This document shows, one piece after another, positions 51,701-62,753 of a stretch of 64,000 nt of DNA. A program made the translations under genes and the position numbers. Every line of letters begins with the position of its first letter. The first letter of the stretch is position 1. Location of the stretch: the NCBI GenBank assembly GCA_903813345.2, contig CAIIXF020000005.1, positions 38,567,375-38,631,374 on the forward strand, given 5' to 3'. A model generated the notes under the pieces. The model saw only the letters and a list, made by a program, of their open reading frames with translations, was not told the DNA's origin and ran no database searches. This stretch comes from Owenia fusiformis (lineage: Eukaryota; Annelida; Polychaeta; Sabellida; Oweniidae).

Positions 51701-54700
51701 GGTTCATTGAGTTTATCAAATGCTACAGTCATTCAATCAAGCAAGAAGATTTAATCAATTCAGCTAGTCATTTATCATATTGTTTCAGAAAAAAGCTTCA
51801 ACAAAATGTTTGCAATGTATGTGTTTTTTCCATGTTTGTCTTATAGCCAAAAGTATGCAAAAATGTTAGTTCTTACCTCCGCTGCACTTCAGGAATATTG
51901 CTATAGTAAATGGCGCCACCTTTTGCTCTACAGTGGCAGTAAACTCAGGGCTGATCTGAAACATACTATGCCATTTGAGAACTTGTAGATGATTTTGAAA
52001 AATAAATTGGTCAATTTGAAGCAAGTTGAAAAAAGACATTTTTGACCCTGAGAAGGTCGTTGAAGGTGAAATCTCAAATATAAAGTCAGATTTGAACTTC
52101 TAAGAACTTGAAGATAACTTTGACGAAGCAAGATGAAAAAAGACCTTTTTGACCTTGAGAAAGTCATTGAAGGGCAAATCTTTTTTGACCTTGAGAATGT
52201 CATTGAAGGTCAAATCTATAGTCAGATTTGAACATTTGAGAACTTGTAGTTTTAAGAAAGTCACATTTGAACTTCTGAAAACTTGAAGATGATTTTGAAA
52301 AAAATTGAAGTCAGTCTAAACAGTATTTGTTAAGTTATTGGAAGTCGTAAGAATTTGTTACAGATGCCGATCGCCAACCATCAACCGCCGTCAAAAAAAA
52401 CAGACCATAACAAAATGTCACCACTTTTTGGTGGTGACATAAAAATGGTTCAGATCTGCACTTCTAGTGCAATAGTGAGGTATTAAATTGACGATTCTGT
52501 TGTCTTCTGAGCTATTTGTTCCCAAACATGTACATATGATACTGATAAATCTTTGTGATAAAAATGCGAACTCCTGTGCAGTGATATTATCACTGCGGCG
52601 GGCAGGTATCTCACCGTAAGCATGGTAACTTCGTAATAAACAACTGACAAGATTGGTTCTAGTCCCATGCTCAGGTCGCGTGATTGTAAAATTTAGACAA
52701 TTTCATTGGTTGAATTGCGCGTATTAACTAAAAAACAACACGTGCGGTAAACTATTATCAACACAACTTTTACTCAGAATTCCTTCCGCGGTGATTTCTT
52801 CTCATATTTCAATAATTTTGAAATATTTTGACAAAATAATATTTGGGGAACATTCATGAATACATATTTCATAAGTTGTGTGAAAATTGACCACATATAT
52901 GATGAAAAGGGGAACTATTTTCCCCAAATTTTAGGGATTTTCTTCATCTGCCCGCCGCAGTGTCTATACCGAGACACTGCATGGGAGTTCGATAAAAATG
53001 TTGTGTGCATTCTGCCTACAACGCGTGAAATAAGGAAAAAATTAAAATTGTACCTTCGAGGTTCCAATATTTTTTTTACCAAAACGTTTTGTCCAAAAAT
53101 GCAAATCTACATGCTTCATCAGTTTCATATATTAACATTCATATACTCACAGAAAGAATCATAGCAATGGTCTCCAGACAGAGGGCCAAGACCTCAGCAG
53201 CATACTGCACTCCAGTCTCCAACAGTCCACTTAGCATTGTGGGCAAGAAGGGTACCAGTATGCCACGGTTGTCAGCTGACTTTAAGTGCTCACAGAAACT
53301 ATAGATGGCTCTCACGGCTGATATACGGACACTTGCTGGATGACTTGCATTAAGGCCTTTCACAGTAACATGTAGGAACCTGAAATTTATAACCTGACCA
53401 TATTTATCTGTTCTATTTTCAAATGACTTCTTTCATTATTCACAGGGATAACATTAAATGCACAGTCTTTACTTTACTGAACTGTCATTGAGGGAAATAG
53501 TGCAAAATGATTCAAGAGTGATACCCTCACTGGTTTCACCGACCAACAAAAAGGCACAAGTCGAAGAGATGTTTGTATGAAGGATATTCCCAAGGAAAAA
53601 TGATGTGCATTCCTACCTCTGCAACAGCTCTGGCTGCATGAGTGAAGCAAACCTACTAGCCGTCCAGAGACATCGACCCAGCAAGAATGGGGAAACCTGA
53701 AGGTCTAAGTCTGCTAGGATGATATCGTGTAGGAAGCTGTGGATGTCAAACTGTACAGTGCCAGCGTGTATCTGCTCAGCTACCATTGTCTTCACACTAC
53801 CCATTGTTAACATAGCTGCCTCGTGGATCTTCCACCTTAAAGAGGATATGAACTTAAGTGAATACACATACATACATCAGTACAGCAAAATTGGCCAGGT
53901 GGAACACTTTTGAAAGTGGAACTCATCCAAAAGTGGAACACTTTTGAAAGTGGAACTCATCCAAAAGTGGAACACTTTTGAAAGTGGAACTCATCCAAAA
54001 GTGGAACATTGACCTCTGTTTCCTGAACATCTCAGAGTTGAACACTGCATTAAAGTACCAACATTGCTCAACTTATGTTTGTTACAGTAGTTACTTTGAC
54101 TTCTGCTTTTTTAAGTTTAAGGAATTGTGACTTATTTCTTCTTATGGGAAATTTTTTCCTTCCAAATCTGAAATCAGAATTGAAATTCAACCTCCAGTTC
54201 AGATTTTACGTCATCCCATATCCAAACCCAAAAAGATTAAAGCAGATATGAAATATGGTATTGTTGACCTAAAGGAATCAATAGAATTTTCTGATAAATG
54301 TATTTATAGACATCTTTTCTCATCAGTATTCTGAGTATTATTTCACTCTAACCATTGTTATAGCTGCTTAATATAATAAGCAATATTCGAATAAGTTGTG
54401 GCGTCAAGTAAAGGTCAAATCCTAAAACTAATGTCAGATTTGAACTCCTGGCAACTTGTAGATGATTTTCAAAAATAATTTGGTCAAATTGAAGCAAGTT
54501 GAAAAATAATTTATTTTTACTGTTTTTTTACTTCAAATATCTCAAAAACGGTAAAAATTTGATGCTGACATATATTGAGCAATATGTAAGGAATGCTTAA
54601 ATCTAGTAATGTTGAATTCATTGCAAAAATGATCAAGTATAAGGCAAACTTTGAGAAACTTGTCAATCACAAAACCTGCCATTGACTTTATACATGAGAA

Positions 54701-57141
54701 AGTTTCCTGAAAATGACATTAGTCCTACTTTTTGTCAAATTTTATAGAGTAATTCCAAGAGCTTTGAAATCTTCAGAGGACATAAGTTGCATATACAACA
54801 ACTACTAAAAGTTATTTGAAAGTTCTACTTCAACAAAGTGTCTAGTATTTAAAGAAAATTTTGCTTTTTGACGTCAAAATCAGCAATTTCTCGGAAACTG
54901 GGCGAATTTGGGAAATGGCGATAGGTCAAATCGGCATTATGGATACGCATAAAATGAATGTGGATATGACTCAATCCGAATAGCAGTTTTAATTTGTGCG
55001 GCCAATGTTGACAGACGGACAGACGGACCAACGGACGCCTGGTCAATCCCATAGGCTCACTGTGTGAGCCAAATATCCAATGAATATACCATTAATAACT
55101 TAAGGATTTGGACATACCAGTTTGCATTTCCGCTATTTTTGGCACTCTCGGCTTCATGTATGTGTCTTGTTATGGCCTGGCATATGGCTGGACCCCCTTC
55201 CTTACTGAATTCACTGGCAAGAGACTGTAATACAATCCAAACGGGTGTTATCATACATGTAACAATGACTGTATTAGCATTATAGGAGGAAAAAATGCCA
55301 AGTTTTTTGTTTAATATCGAAAATTTGAATATGAATAGAAAAAAAACTGATTGGCAAGAAACAAATAAATACATTTTAAAGTACAACAGTTTAATAAAAG
55401 ATAACTTAACAAATCATGTGATGAGACAGTAATTGAGAAATTTAAGCAAAATAAAGTCCTAGTTCTGTTATGAGGCTCTGAGTATTTAACATAACTTACT
55501 AATAAGAGATCCTGTGATGAGATTCTAACAGAATAACTAAATGTGTCGTCATCTTCATCCTCTACAAACTGGTCGGGATTTTCAGTCCATGTTTGAATCT
55601 GAAATAAAATATGATTTATTGCGACTTATTTCTTTATGAAATCATACAATGAGCTCTTTAAGCTGGTATTCAATGTTTTTTACAAGTTTTCTTTCTTCCA
55701 CATTAATTCTGTCGCCCTTTCCATTGGAGAGATAATTCTGACTTATTTTGCAGTGATGCAGATTTTCTACAGAACTTCCGATCTTTAGCTATGTAGCAGC
55801 ACTTTCAATCACTTATTCATGATAAAGATAGAGACGGGTAATTGTTACAGCTTTTATTAAAGAGGGACAACTCAGGTTTTTTAAGTTAAAGAGTTGCATT
55901 CAGGTTTCTTAAACCTCAATGGTTTCAGAATGCATTCCTAGTCTAACCTGCTCTTCTGTAATTTGCATATAGAGCACAATGAAATACAGGAGTTCCCCTA
56001 TGGCTTTCTTTACTGTACTGCGGTATTTGTTTGTGTCAATGAGAGCATGTATGAAGTCAAACACGCCAAACACAAGGTTCTCAAACCCAAGCACCTCTCC
56101 TGTAATAAAACAATGAATAAACAGTTGTATTGAATAGGATTCTAGCAATATATCCTCCTCAAAAAAAGTTTAGGACCAGTGGTTTTCCTCATAGGTTTAC
56201 ATGTTAACCCCCATATTTGTTTGAAAGACTATTTTCTAAGCGTGGAACAAAAGAAATCCAAATAAAGAAAATGAATCTGTATCTTGATTCTATTCCCTAC
56301 AAAGTCTGCAAAGTTTCAATGTCATATCTCCATTACATTGGGTCAAAATTTGATGTCAAAATTGATGAATTTCATGAAATTTAATAAAAATGGCAGATCC
56401 CATGTTAAACAAATGGGGAATGGTTGGGTTGCCATAAGTCATATGAGGAACGATCCATCCATCCGATTGCTCTCAAAATTGAAATTTTAAGAGACAATTA
56501 AATTTGCTTAATTGTCCACTCGACAAAAATATGATTTAATCGTCCAGGCTTTACAAAAGTTAATGGTTTCAAATTCAATAATTTTTTAATGATCCTCTTA
56601 TTGAAATAACATAGGTGTTTCATTGAGGTGGTCAAAATTACTTTAACGCTCCGTATCGCTAATTTTAACAACATAAGCGAGACATTTAGCATGTAAAATG
56701 TAAAAACATTCAATTTTCTACTTAGAAAGTATTTTTAATAAATGTTTTACTGAATAGAAATTCCAAAATCTGAGTTGCCCCTAAGCCACCATTCCCCATT
56801 TGACTTTTTTTGAGGAGTATAGAATGTCACATAATTTATACAGTGAAACTTGTCTTACTGAACATATCCCTGGTAAACACTGGTTTTACTGTATAAAGCA
56901 TTGACCACTGATGTCTAATTATTATTCAATGAATGCTTTTCGCGTTCTAATAAATTTATCTATCAATAATCGGTATTGCTTTGAATTCAACATTGGATCT
57001 CATTATTTCTAGTTCTGTTGCATAAAACTTTCAATATACTCACCATCTGAATCCACTGGGTTGTCAACATCATCAACATCATTAACAACTGTGCGTTGAT
57101 AGCTACATCTTTGGTTAAGGATATCATAATACTATGTGAAG

Positions 57142-57184
<43 letters not shown>

Positions 57185-60100
57185 TTGCAAATTAAACATA
57201 TATACAATATATTAAAATACATGACAATATATCAAAACACATACATAGTCTATTCAAATTTGTTTTAAAAAGATCTCTAAGCTATTTTTTAGAACAACAT
57301 TTTTTTCACTCTTCATCATATCTAAATTGTTAATGTATAATTTCAGTCGGTTGATTACAGTGTTTTCAAAATTTATACTTTTGTATCTGTCCATATTATT
57401 TGAGTTCTTAACCCAATTTGAATAAATTGTATATCCCACTATTGTGAGAATTACATTTCTTGACTGAGAGACATTACCTTCCAACATATAGAACCCTAAA
57501 ATAAAATGTTTCCATTTGATATCACATCTTAAGATATTTCTAATTTTTTCCCAAATATTTTGTACAATCTTACAGTCCAGTAATAAATGTTTTGGAGTTT
57601 GTATCACTCTACATTCACTACAATACTGGTTAATTTCTTTATTCCATTTGTATATAGTATTCCCACATGCTAAAATATTATGGAAAAGCTTAAAATTGAA
57701 TTCTGCATGTTTTTTATATATCATATTTTTTATTTTTGAATCATATACTTTCCCATAGAACGTTTTACATCTTGGTGTGCTGAAAATTGTTGCCCAGTGT
57801 CTTTCCATAATGCTTCTTTCATGTTTACTTTCTAGTAAAATATTATATAATCGTTTAGCATTGATATGCTGTATATGCATCCATTTACCATCTTTCATAA
57901 GGTAATTGTTTTTTGCTTTTATATTTGTATATTTTTCTGTTTTTCTATCCAAATTTTGAGTGAGTTTATTTAAATAACCTTTTATTCTTATATATTCGAT
58001 CATCCAATTGTGTTTCTTTATCAATTTATTCAGAATATACTGCTCATCAATAAAAACTCCATCTTTAAAAAAATCCTTTATATAGATAAACCCACTTTTT
58101 ATCCAATTATGGCTGTAAAAAACGTTTCCCTTGTTGCTCACTAATTTTTCATTTAGCCAAAAGATTTCACCAAAAAGATTTTGTTTGTTTAATTTGTCAA
58201 TTTTACATCTATTGAATGCACTAAAAATATCCTTATAGAATTTAGGCATATTTATCTTTATTTCTTGTGTAAATGTAGTCTTAATGAAATGTAGTCTTTA
58301 TTCATTTATATAATTTACTGAGTTTGGTGTAATTGTATTCTTTCGCTCATACACTTTTATGCCATGTCAGGCAATGGCATAGCATGCAAGAACTTCTTTT
58401 ACATGTATAAGATCTTATATGGCGAATCCATTAATTTCATATTTAAAGTTTGTTTATGTCATTGATGGGCTTTAACAAAATTGCATAATTCAAAAATTCA
58501 AGACTTAAAGACTTTTTAGTGCAAATTAAAAGTTAACTTATCAGCTCAGGTGTTGTATTCTAGACACAATTTTACGAAAACATCTATAGTTTTAGAATTA
58601 GGATACATGTCAACACTTTGGGTGAGTATATTCCATATTGGGGCTAGAATCTGCTGCATCCATTGCATCATGGTCCCAGGGAATCCCTTAACCAAAGTTG
58701 TGAGAGCCTTGATGACCTCCATTTTGAGCCCACTATCGCTGGTAGCGCCATCTGGCACTTGCAAGGCTGCTACAAATGCCTGTGTGAACTGGGGTAGAAC
58801 TGGGAAGAGAAGCTGCTTTGCTATGCCCTGTAAATTGATCAATATACTGTTCATTAGTGTTGTCGCGATGTGCCATAATCGTACATCGATGCATCGGCAA
58901 TTTTCAGTAGTAAACATCGATGCACATCGCGATTTACATCGAGAAAAAGTCCGAGAAAAGTGCACTGAAATACCGAACGCTAATGCACTAAAATACAGAA
59001 CGCTGGTTCATCCGGGAACTTCTAGTAACGGTGAAATGAAAGTAAAGTAATCTTTTTAGATTAATGGTTCATTTCGACTAGGTAAAACAGTTTTAAAGCG
59101 AAATAATATCAGAAAACATTGGGAAATGAAATAAGACATGAGAAAGTTAAGCGATTTGAGTCAAAATAAGATAAGAAAGGGTGATTTTTAGCAAATGAAT
59201 TTTTTTAAAAAACATCAATGTTTTGTTTCAGACATCGATGCATCGCAAGAATCAGGTTTGGCGATGTATATCGCGATGTATCGATTAATCGCGACAACAC
59301 TACTGTTCATCAGTGTGCAAAATATGTTGCAATAAATGTTGCCATATCTTGTCAGGCGCTTTCAAATGGCCTCGTCAATTTTATTTCTGTGTATCTAGAG
59401 GGGACCTATTTTGGCAAGTCATGCAAAATTGACTCTCGCCAAAACAATTGCCGAACTTGATCCCTGTTTTTTCCATGCTGTAAGAATGAACTAACAATAT
59501 GAGGGTGGCATAGACTTTATTACATTGACAGGTCCCTAAAACTCAACATTTAAAAATGTCTGAGTTGGAAAAAGTGGGTCAATATACTGAACATGTAATT
59601 TTAGATTCAGAACATTTGTGATGGATATAACTCACTTGGTCAATATTCCAAACTGCCTTATTATAATCGCAAAAATAGAAAACTAGATACATATAATAAG
59701 AGTCTTCATTTTACTTTACTTTCAAAGTTTTTTTTTCACATAATTCATATCACAACAATTCTGAACTTGGATCTATATGGACTCTAAAGCTAATGTGAAT
59801 GAAATACATGATAATAATACCTTATGTACATCTGCCATGGCGGAGACCATATTTGCCATTGTGTTGAAGATATCTACTGCTCTACCTCTCGTTCTAATAC
59901 TGAAAATCTAAAAATCAAAACGCAAATTACAATTTATTGTTCATATAAGTGATATCTTATTTGCTCTTTTTTGATCACCGTGTCTTTAATTTGTCAAGCA
60001 TTTATTTTGGCGAATTAAAAAGTAGCGCCAAATTAAAGATGAATACAGTATTTTATCTATTTTACAACACATATATTATAGTAAACTATGTATAGGTACA

Positions 60101-62753
60101 TTATGAAGTAAACAATAACACATTTCTGAATCATAAATTGTAAACTTATTTCACACTTTGATAACACAAGTACATTTGCCTTCATACTTATGGTTATTTA
60201 TGATTGGAGACATGGAAAGATGCTTGACAGAATTATTTTAGCAAACATACCTCAAACTGTGTGAATATCTTGTACATCTCTGGCAGAATGACAGGTGCAA
60301 CCTGTGAAATCTGGGTGTCAGTCACCTCGCGACAAAACTCTGTGAGCACTCTCATAGCTCCATGTACTGCATTGTGGTCGCCACTGGTTAGCAGAGCCAT
60401 GAGAATATCAAACAGTTCAGGCCAAGCTTCGGGCCAGTCCCAGTGAGCTATTGCTGATATAGCATACGCAACACTGGTTCTCACCTTACTGATGCTTTCC
60501 TTCAGTCCAACTGGTAGGATGTTGCGGATTGCAGACTTTGCCTGCAAAGAAGTCCACTTTCCTTTACTCTCCTCTGCATGCATACATCATATACTGTTAC
60601 AGTAAACACAAACAGAGTGACCCAAAAACGCAAACTTCTAATGATGGAATAATGAGTAAAGTTCTAGTTTTTTTTATAAATTCTGTCTCAAAGACATTTC
60701 AAAAAATTAATGAAAAAAATTTCTCCTGATTTTCAAAAATTTCAACTTATTACATGTTTTTGGAAATCTTTACTTGGTATTAGGTAATTTGCATTCACAA
60801 CTGTTTTTTTCAGCTTAGTACTTCACTTCAGCTAATTCAAAGCAATTCAATACCGGCAAGATAGGGTTTTCGGAAAAGACCGACCCCACCGCCACCGACC
60901 GGTCGGTGTTTTCCACTGGTAGCCTCAAAACAGGGTTTGAAGAAAATGTGTAAAAGACCGACCATATCATGTAAAAGACCGAACATATTTGTAGCCTTAG
61001 AATATTAATAATTTGATTTTGAATGTCAATCGTTGGACTAGGCAAGCAAACAAATTGGTCATGACCGTCTCCTCTCGATTAATTGCCCTGCCTTAGGTCC
61101 TAACCTATCATTAACCAACCTATCGTTTCTATACCCTGCGCGCAGAGTCTAGTTAAACTACACTCTGCCTAGTAGAGACCATGTTACAGTTTAGTAGCCC
61201 CGCCCCCACGACGGGTACCGGTGACAGTTTGGGTAATAAATCACTTCTGACCTACGCGCTGACCTTTCTTCCACCAATTAGCGAGCTTGAAGAAACATAC
61301 GCCAAATGCGTGCTAATTAAATATGCGCATGTCATTGGTCAATCCCGGGCTCAACGATCATGTCAGAAGGAATGATATATAGAACGTCGGTCAAATTTGG
61401 CCGACGAACACTGATTGGCGCGGTGAGTTCACATGTTTATTTTAGTTTGAAAGAGTGAAGACGAAGCTCTCTTTTAAGAAGTGAAGTCAAACGAATGCAA
61501 AGGGTATCGTTTCTACGGGAATCAGTATCCTAATTTTTTACTGAAATTTAACAATTTCGAAACAAAAATGATTTGTTATCGTCATAGCCTACTGAATACT
61601 GAACACGATATAATGTTACATGCGTTCTCTTATCGGGATTAAAAGTGACTTACCATTTCAGTACACCATTAGAAAGCTTTTTTTTGTCATATCAAAATGT
61701 AGTTTTTACCAGTTGACGTTTAACAACTGAGAAATCAAACATAACGTTACGACGTCAACATCGACGATGTTTGTGTGTTTTTGTTATTGCGTTTCATATG
61801 AATGAAGAATGAACTTAATGCAATGTTACGTGCGTTTTTTTCCAAAGTGACTAACCAGGATGAAATTGGTCTTCTAACAACTGAAACATCACTTAAAAAT
61901 ATGACATTACAAAATATGAAATGATAATTATACGTTTTTAAATCACGACCTAGTAAAGGTACTATAGTCATTGGATTCCCAGTTTTAGTTTTACTTCTAA
62001 TTTTGCATTTTTTCATCTTTATGTAAAAGACCGTCAGCCGACCACTGACCACATGTACCCAACTGTGGAGAGTGACTGGTCGGTGGTCGGCGGTCGGTGT
62101 TTTACGAAAACCCGGCAAGATACAGAAGATATCATTTACAAGGCATATCTTTTACAAGAGATGATAAGGCTAGGTACGGATGGGTGACTTGGAGACAAAG
62201 AGAATGTTTTCCAAAGAGTTTGAATGTCTACAGTACATGAACATCTCTTTCCTTTTGAGAAACTACTCCTCTTAGTTTTTCTGCAAGTTGAAGTGACGAA
62301 TTCTGCATGTTGTAAAATTAGTTAATTCTGTCACAGAAAAGGCCAATTCTATGTGAATTTTCCAAGTGAGTTTTCAAAGTGAAAACTGAGACAGATTTTT
62401 TGAACAATGAAAGCAAAATATTGAGATAGATTTCCATGCAAAATTCTTAGGGAATTGATCAAAATTCAAGATTCTGCGATTCCACACCTGAAAGCTGTCC
62501 GCAAATATAGAATCCAGTGAGAAGTGGAGAATGAATCCTCCATAATAACACATCTATAGTACATGTACCTTTAGCAATATCATCTATGTAACACTATGAC
62601 TTACAGCAGGGCTAGCCTCCGGGGCCTGGAACTTGTCATTCTGTTGCGACCAATGAGCTTCTACATACTGCTTAAGTAGGACAGAGGAGAGCTGCCTCAC
62701 TGCCATAGCACCATTAGGGTCAACAGTGAATTCTGCCAGGTGCACGCCATATT
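45631..62753 (-). CDS. IPO9: Importin-9 (karyopherin-beta nuclear import receptor), 5'-incomplete
   Basis: Importin-beta family receptor that carries core histones, ribosomal proteins and actin into the nucleus and releases them on RanGTP. Sixteen exons in transcript order: 62753-62605, 60541-60251, 59907-59821, 58827-58607, 57102-57044, 56099-55948, 55598-55500, 55224-55118, 53835-53617, 53379-53151, 51955-51877, 51300-51137, 50766-50195, 49180-49044, 48355-48069, 45750-45631. Together 2972 nt: two bases finishing a codon, 989 codons and a stop, with every junction in phase. About 50 N-terminal residues are missing and would bring it to the ~1040 of human IPO9. Diagnostic stretches are [69 protein letters not shown] and [21 protein letters not shown]-repeat helices fill most of it; an acidic insert lies near the C-terminus. 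Confidence 0.95.
46760..47570. repeat. 161-bp tandem repeat, five copies, in the last importin-9 intron
   Basis: aaaatggccaccttaaaatt recurs at about 46782, 46944, 47106, 47267 and 47428. Each unit also has tttacccagaatgcc and atggtttggctggaaa. A diverged single unit lies at about 49962-50170 in another intron of the same gene, next to the element at 49403. Confidence 0.93.
48069..48355 (-). CDS. IPO9: Importin-9 exon with acidic insert
   Basis: [20 protein letters not shown], then an Asp/Glu-rich run with [18 protein letters not shown] and [11 protein letters not shown], ending NKVNLQ. The acidic loop of importin-9 sits here and is thought to help handle basic cargo. Acceptor tttcag, donor gtatgg, phase 0. 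Confidence 0.95.
48525..48641. mobile_element. Foldback hairpin element in importin-9 intron
   Basis: The left arm gttatgccactatcgttgca and the right arm in reverse complement gtttatgtcactatagttgca continue through tatgcccgaggg and ctcagtgat, giving arms of about 44 bp around a 28-bp centre. Confidence 0.75.
49044..49180 (-). CDS. IPO9: Importin-9 exon
   Basis: [20 protein letters not shown], then [20 protein letters not shown]. Acceptor tttcag, donor gtaggt. Confidence 0.93.
49403..49954. mobile_element. 552-bp TIR element with 7-bp target duplication
   Basis: Ends ACCCTATGATTAGTGAGG and, in reverse complement on the right, ACCCTATGATTAGTGACCGG; complementarity runs on for about 65 bp through gggtgatggtaaagacgagg. 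Flanked by aagaggc at 49396-49402 and 49955-49961. Removing the element and one flank restores the common repeat phrase ataccaagaggcatccctga, which shows an actual insertion. The interior has no coding potential. Confidence 0.85.
50195..50766 (-). CDS. IPO9: Importin-9 exon (largest)
   Basis: 190 codons from [20 protein letters not shown] to [17 protein letters not shown], with [19 protein letters not shown] and [18 protein letters not shown]. The acceptor is ttccag and the donor gtatgt. The exon has few internal methionines, so its real 5' part (50536-50766) is easily missed. Confidence 0.95.
51137..51300 (-). CDS. IPO9: Importin-9 exon
   Basis: [20 protein letters not shown], then [17 protein letters not shown]. 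Acceptor tttcag, donor gtaagt, ends in phase 0. Confidence 0.93.
51877..51955 (-). CDS. IPO9: Importin-9 exon
   Basis: 26 codons plus one base: [26 protein letters not shown]. Acceptor tttcag, donor gtaaga. Placed by similarity to the [20 protein letters not shown] region and by phase. Confidence 0.9.
52010..52450. repeat. Diverged interspersed repeat in importin-9 intron
   Basis: Imperfect units containing agacctttttgaccttgaga, gtcattgaaggtcaaatc and tcagatttgaac recur between 52020 and 52300. A tail with gtcaccactttttggtggtgac resembles 47925-48015 near the last exons. It looks like an old dispersed repeat. A further piece with cagacggacagacggacca lies at 55010-55035. Confidence 0.55.
53151..53379 (-). 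CDS. IPO9: Importin-9 exon
   Basis: [20 protein letters not shown] through [10 protein letters not shown]. Acceptor tttcag, donor gtgagt, ends in phase 0. Confidence 0.93.
53617..53835 (-). CDS. IPO9: Importin-9 exon
   Basis: [18 protein letters not shown] through MQPELLQ, including [18 protein letters not shown]. The acceptor is tttaag and the donor gtagga. Confidence 0.94.
53899..54008. repeat. 34-bp minisatellite, three copies
   Basis: gtggaacacttttgaaagtg plus gaactcatccaaaa is repeated three times head to tail in an importin-9 intron. Confidence 0.92.
55118..55224 (-). CDS. IPO9: Importin-9 exon
   Basis: [36 protein letters not shown]. The acceptor is attacag and the donor gtatgt; the exon ends with two bases of a tryptophan codon. 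Confidence 0.92.
55500..55598 (-). CDS. IPO9: Importin-9 exon
   Basis: 33 codons: [33 protein letters not shown]. Acceptor tttcag, donor gtaagt, phase 0 at both ends. The [11 protein letters not shown] stretch is nearly invariant in this family. Confidence 0.93.
55948..56099 (-). CDS. IPO9: Importin-9 exon
   Basis: [20 protein letters not shown] through LYMQITEEQ. The acceptor is attacag; the donor gttaga is a weak GT site, chosen because the next exon continues EEQ with [18 protein letters not shown] as in vertebrates. Confidence 0.92.
57044..57102 (-). CDS. IPO9: Importin-9 exon
   Basis: Encodes [19 protein letters not shown] in phase with both neighbours. The acceptor gatgtag has a poor pyrimidine tract, and the LINE poly(A) tail ends 45 nt upstream of it. 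A possible branch point ccttaac lies between them. Confidence 0.85.
57148..58294 (-). mobile_element. 5'-truncated L1/Tx1-type LINE with poly(A) tail
   Basis: A minus-strand frame (ATG at 58249, open back to about 58294, stop at 57254) encodes over 331 residues that resemble the C-terminal end of LINE ORF2: [12 protein letters not shown], then C210-x2-C213-x7-H221-x4-C226 followed by W233 and [13 protein letters not shown]. The reverse transcriptase core is absent, so the copy is 5'-truncated, as is usual for LINEs. The 3' end is a run of 35 A on the minus strand (57148-57182 as T). The frame is intact, which suggests a young insertion. It sits in the sense orientation in an importin-9 intron. 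Target duplications were not found. Confidence 0.85.
58607..58827 (-). CDS. IPO9: Importin-9 exon
   Basis: [49 protein letters not shown]. The acceptor tttacag ends at 58828, only 27 nt from the hAT-like insertion at 58855. The donor gtatcc leaves two bases of an isoleucine codon. Confidence 0.93.
58855..59302. mobile_element. 448-bp hAT-like MITE with perfect 8-bp target duplication
   Basis: Ends TAGTGTTGTCGCGAT on both sides in inverted orientation, flanked by ctgttcat at 58847-58854 and 59303-59310. An 8-bp duplication and a TAGTG-type end fit the hAT superfamily. Further inside are palindromic catcgatgcatcg and acatcgcgat motifs. There is no transposase. It lies in the importin-9 intron, 27 nt from an exon. 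Confidence 0.9.
59821..59907 (-). CDS. IPO9: Importin-9 exon
   Basis: 29 codons: [20 protein letters not shown] through DVHK. The acceptor tttttag ends at 59908 and the donor is gtatta. Too short to stand out as an open frame; placed by phase and similarity to the GIRTRSRAVEIF region of vertebrate importin-9. Confidence 0.88.
59978..60050. mobile_element. 73-bp relative of the 16201-16537 foldback element
   Basis: The right end aaattaaagatgaatacagta matches the other element, and the left side gtgtctttaatttg matches its left end less well. The centre is largely deleted. Confidence 0.55.
60251..60541 (-). CDS. IPO9: Importin-9 exon
   Basis: 97 codons, phase 0 at both ends: [20 protein letters not shown] through [11 protein letters not shown]. 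The acceptor is tttgcag and the donor gtatgt. [14 protein letters not shown]-like and [10 protein letters not shown] motifs are highly conserved in importin-9. Confidence 0.95.
60864..62113. mobile_element. 1250-bp TIR element with perfect 9-bp target duplication (Mutator-like candidate)
   Basis: Ends GGGTTTTCGGAAAAGACCGA and, in reverse complement on the right, GGGTTTTCGTAAAACACCGA. Flanked by ggcaagata at 60855-60863 and 62114-62122. Subterminal GC-rich repeats of the accgaccggtcggtg kind occur at both ends. The interior has no recognisable transposase; the 123-residue frame at 61747-62118 resembles nothing I know. The ends match those at 6787-7384 at 15 of 20 positions. Confidence 0.88.
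62605..62753 (-). CDS. IPO9: Importin-9 exon (N-terminal importin-beta region)
   Basis: Encodes [18 protein letters not shown] and [15 protein letters not shown], the importin-beta N-terminal (Ran-binding) region. The acceptor is an unusual ttaattgaag; the donor gtaagt is at 62604-62599. The preceding exon with the start codon was not found between 62754 and 64000. Confidence 0.88.

Noticed and set aside
57516-57758. Plus-strand 80-codon frame within the LINE
   Set aside because: It is antisense to the recognised ORF2 fragment.
61747-62118. A 123-codon minus-strand frame in the 1250-bp element as a transposase
   Set aside because: It begins in the terminal repeat, has no catalytic motif visible and is not similar to any transposase I know.
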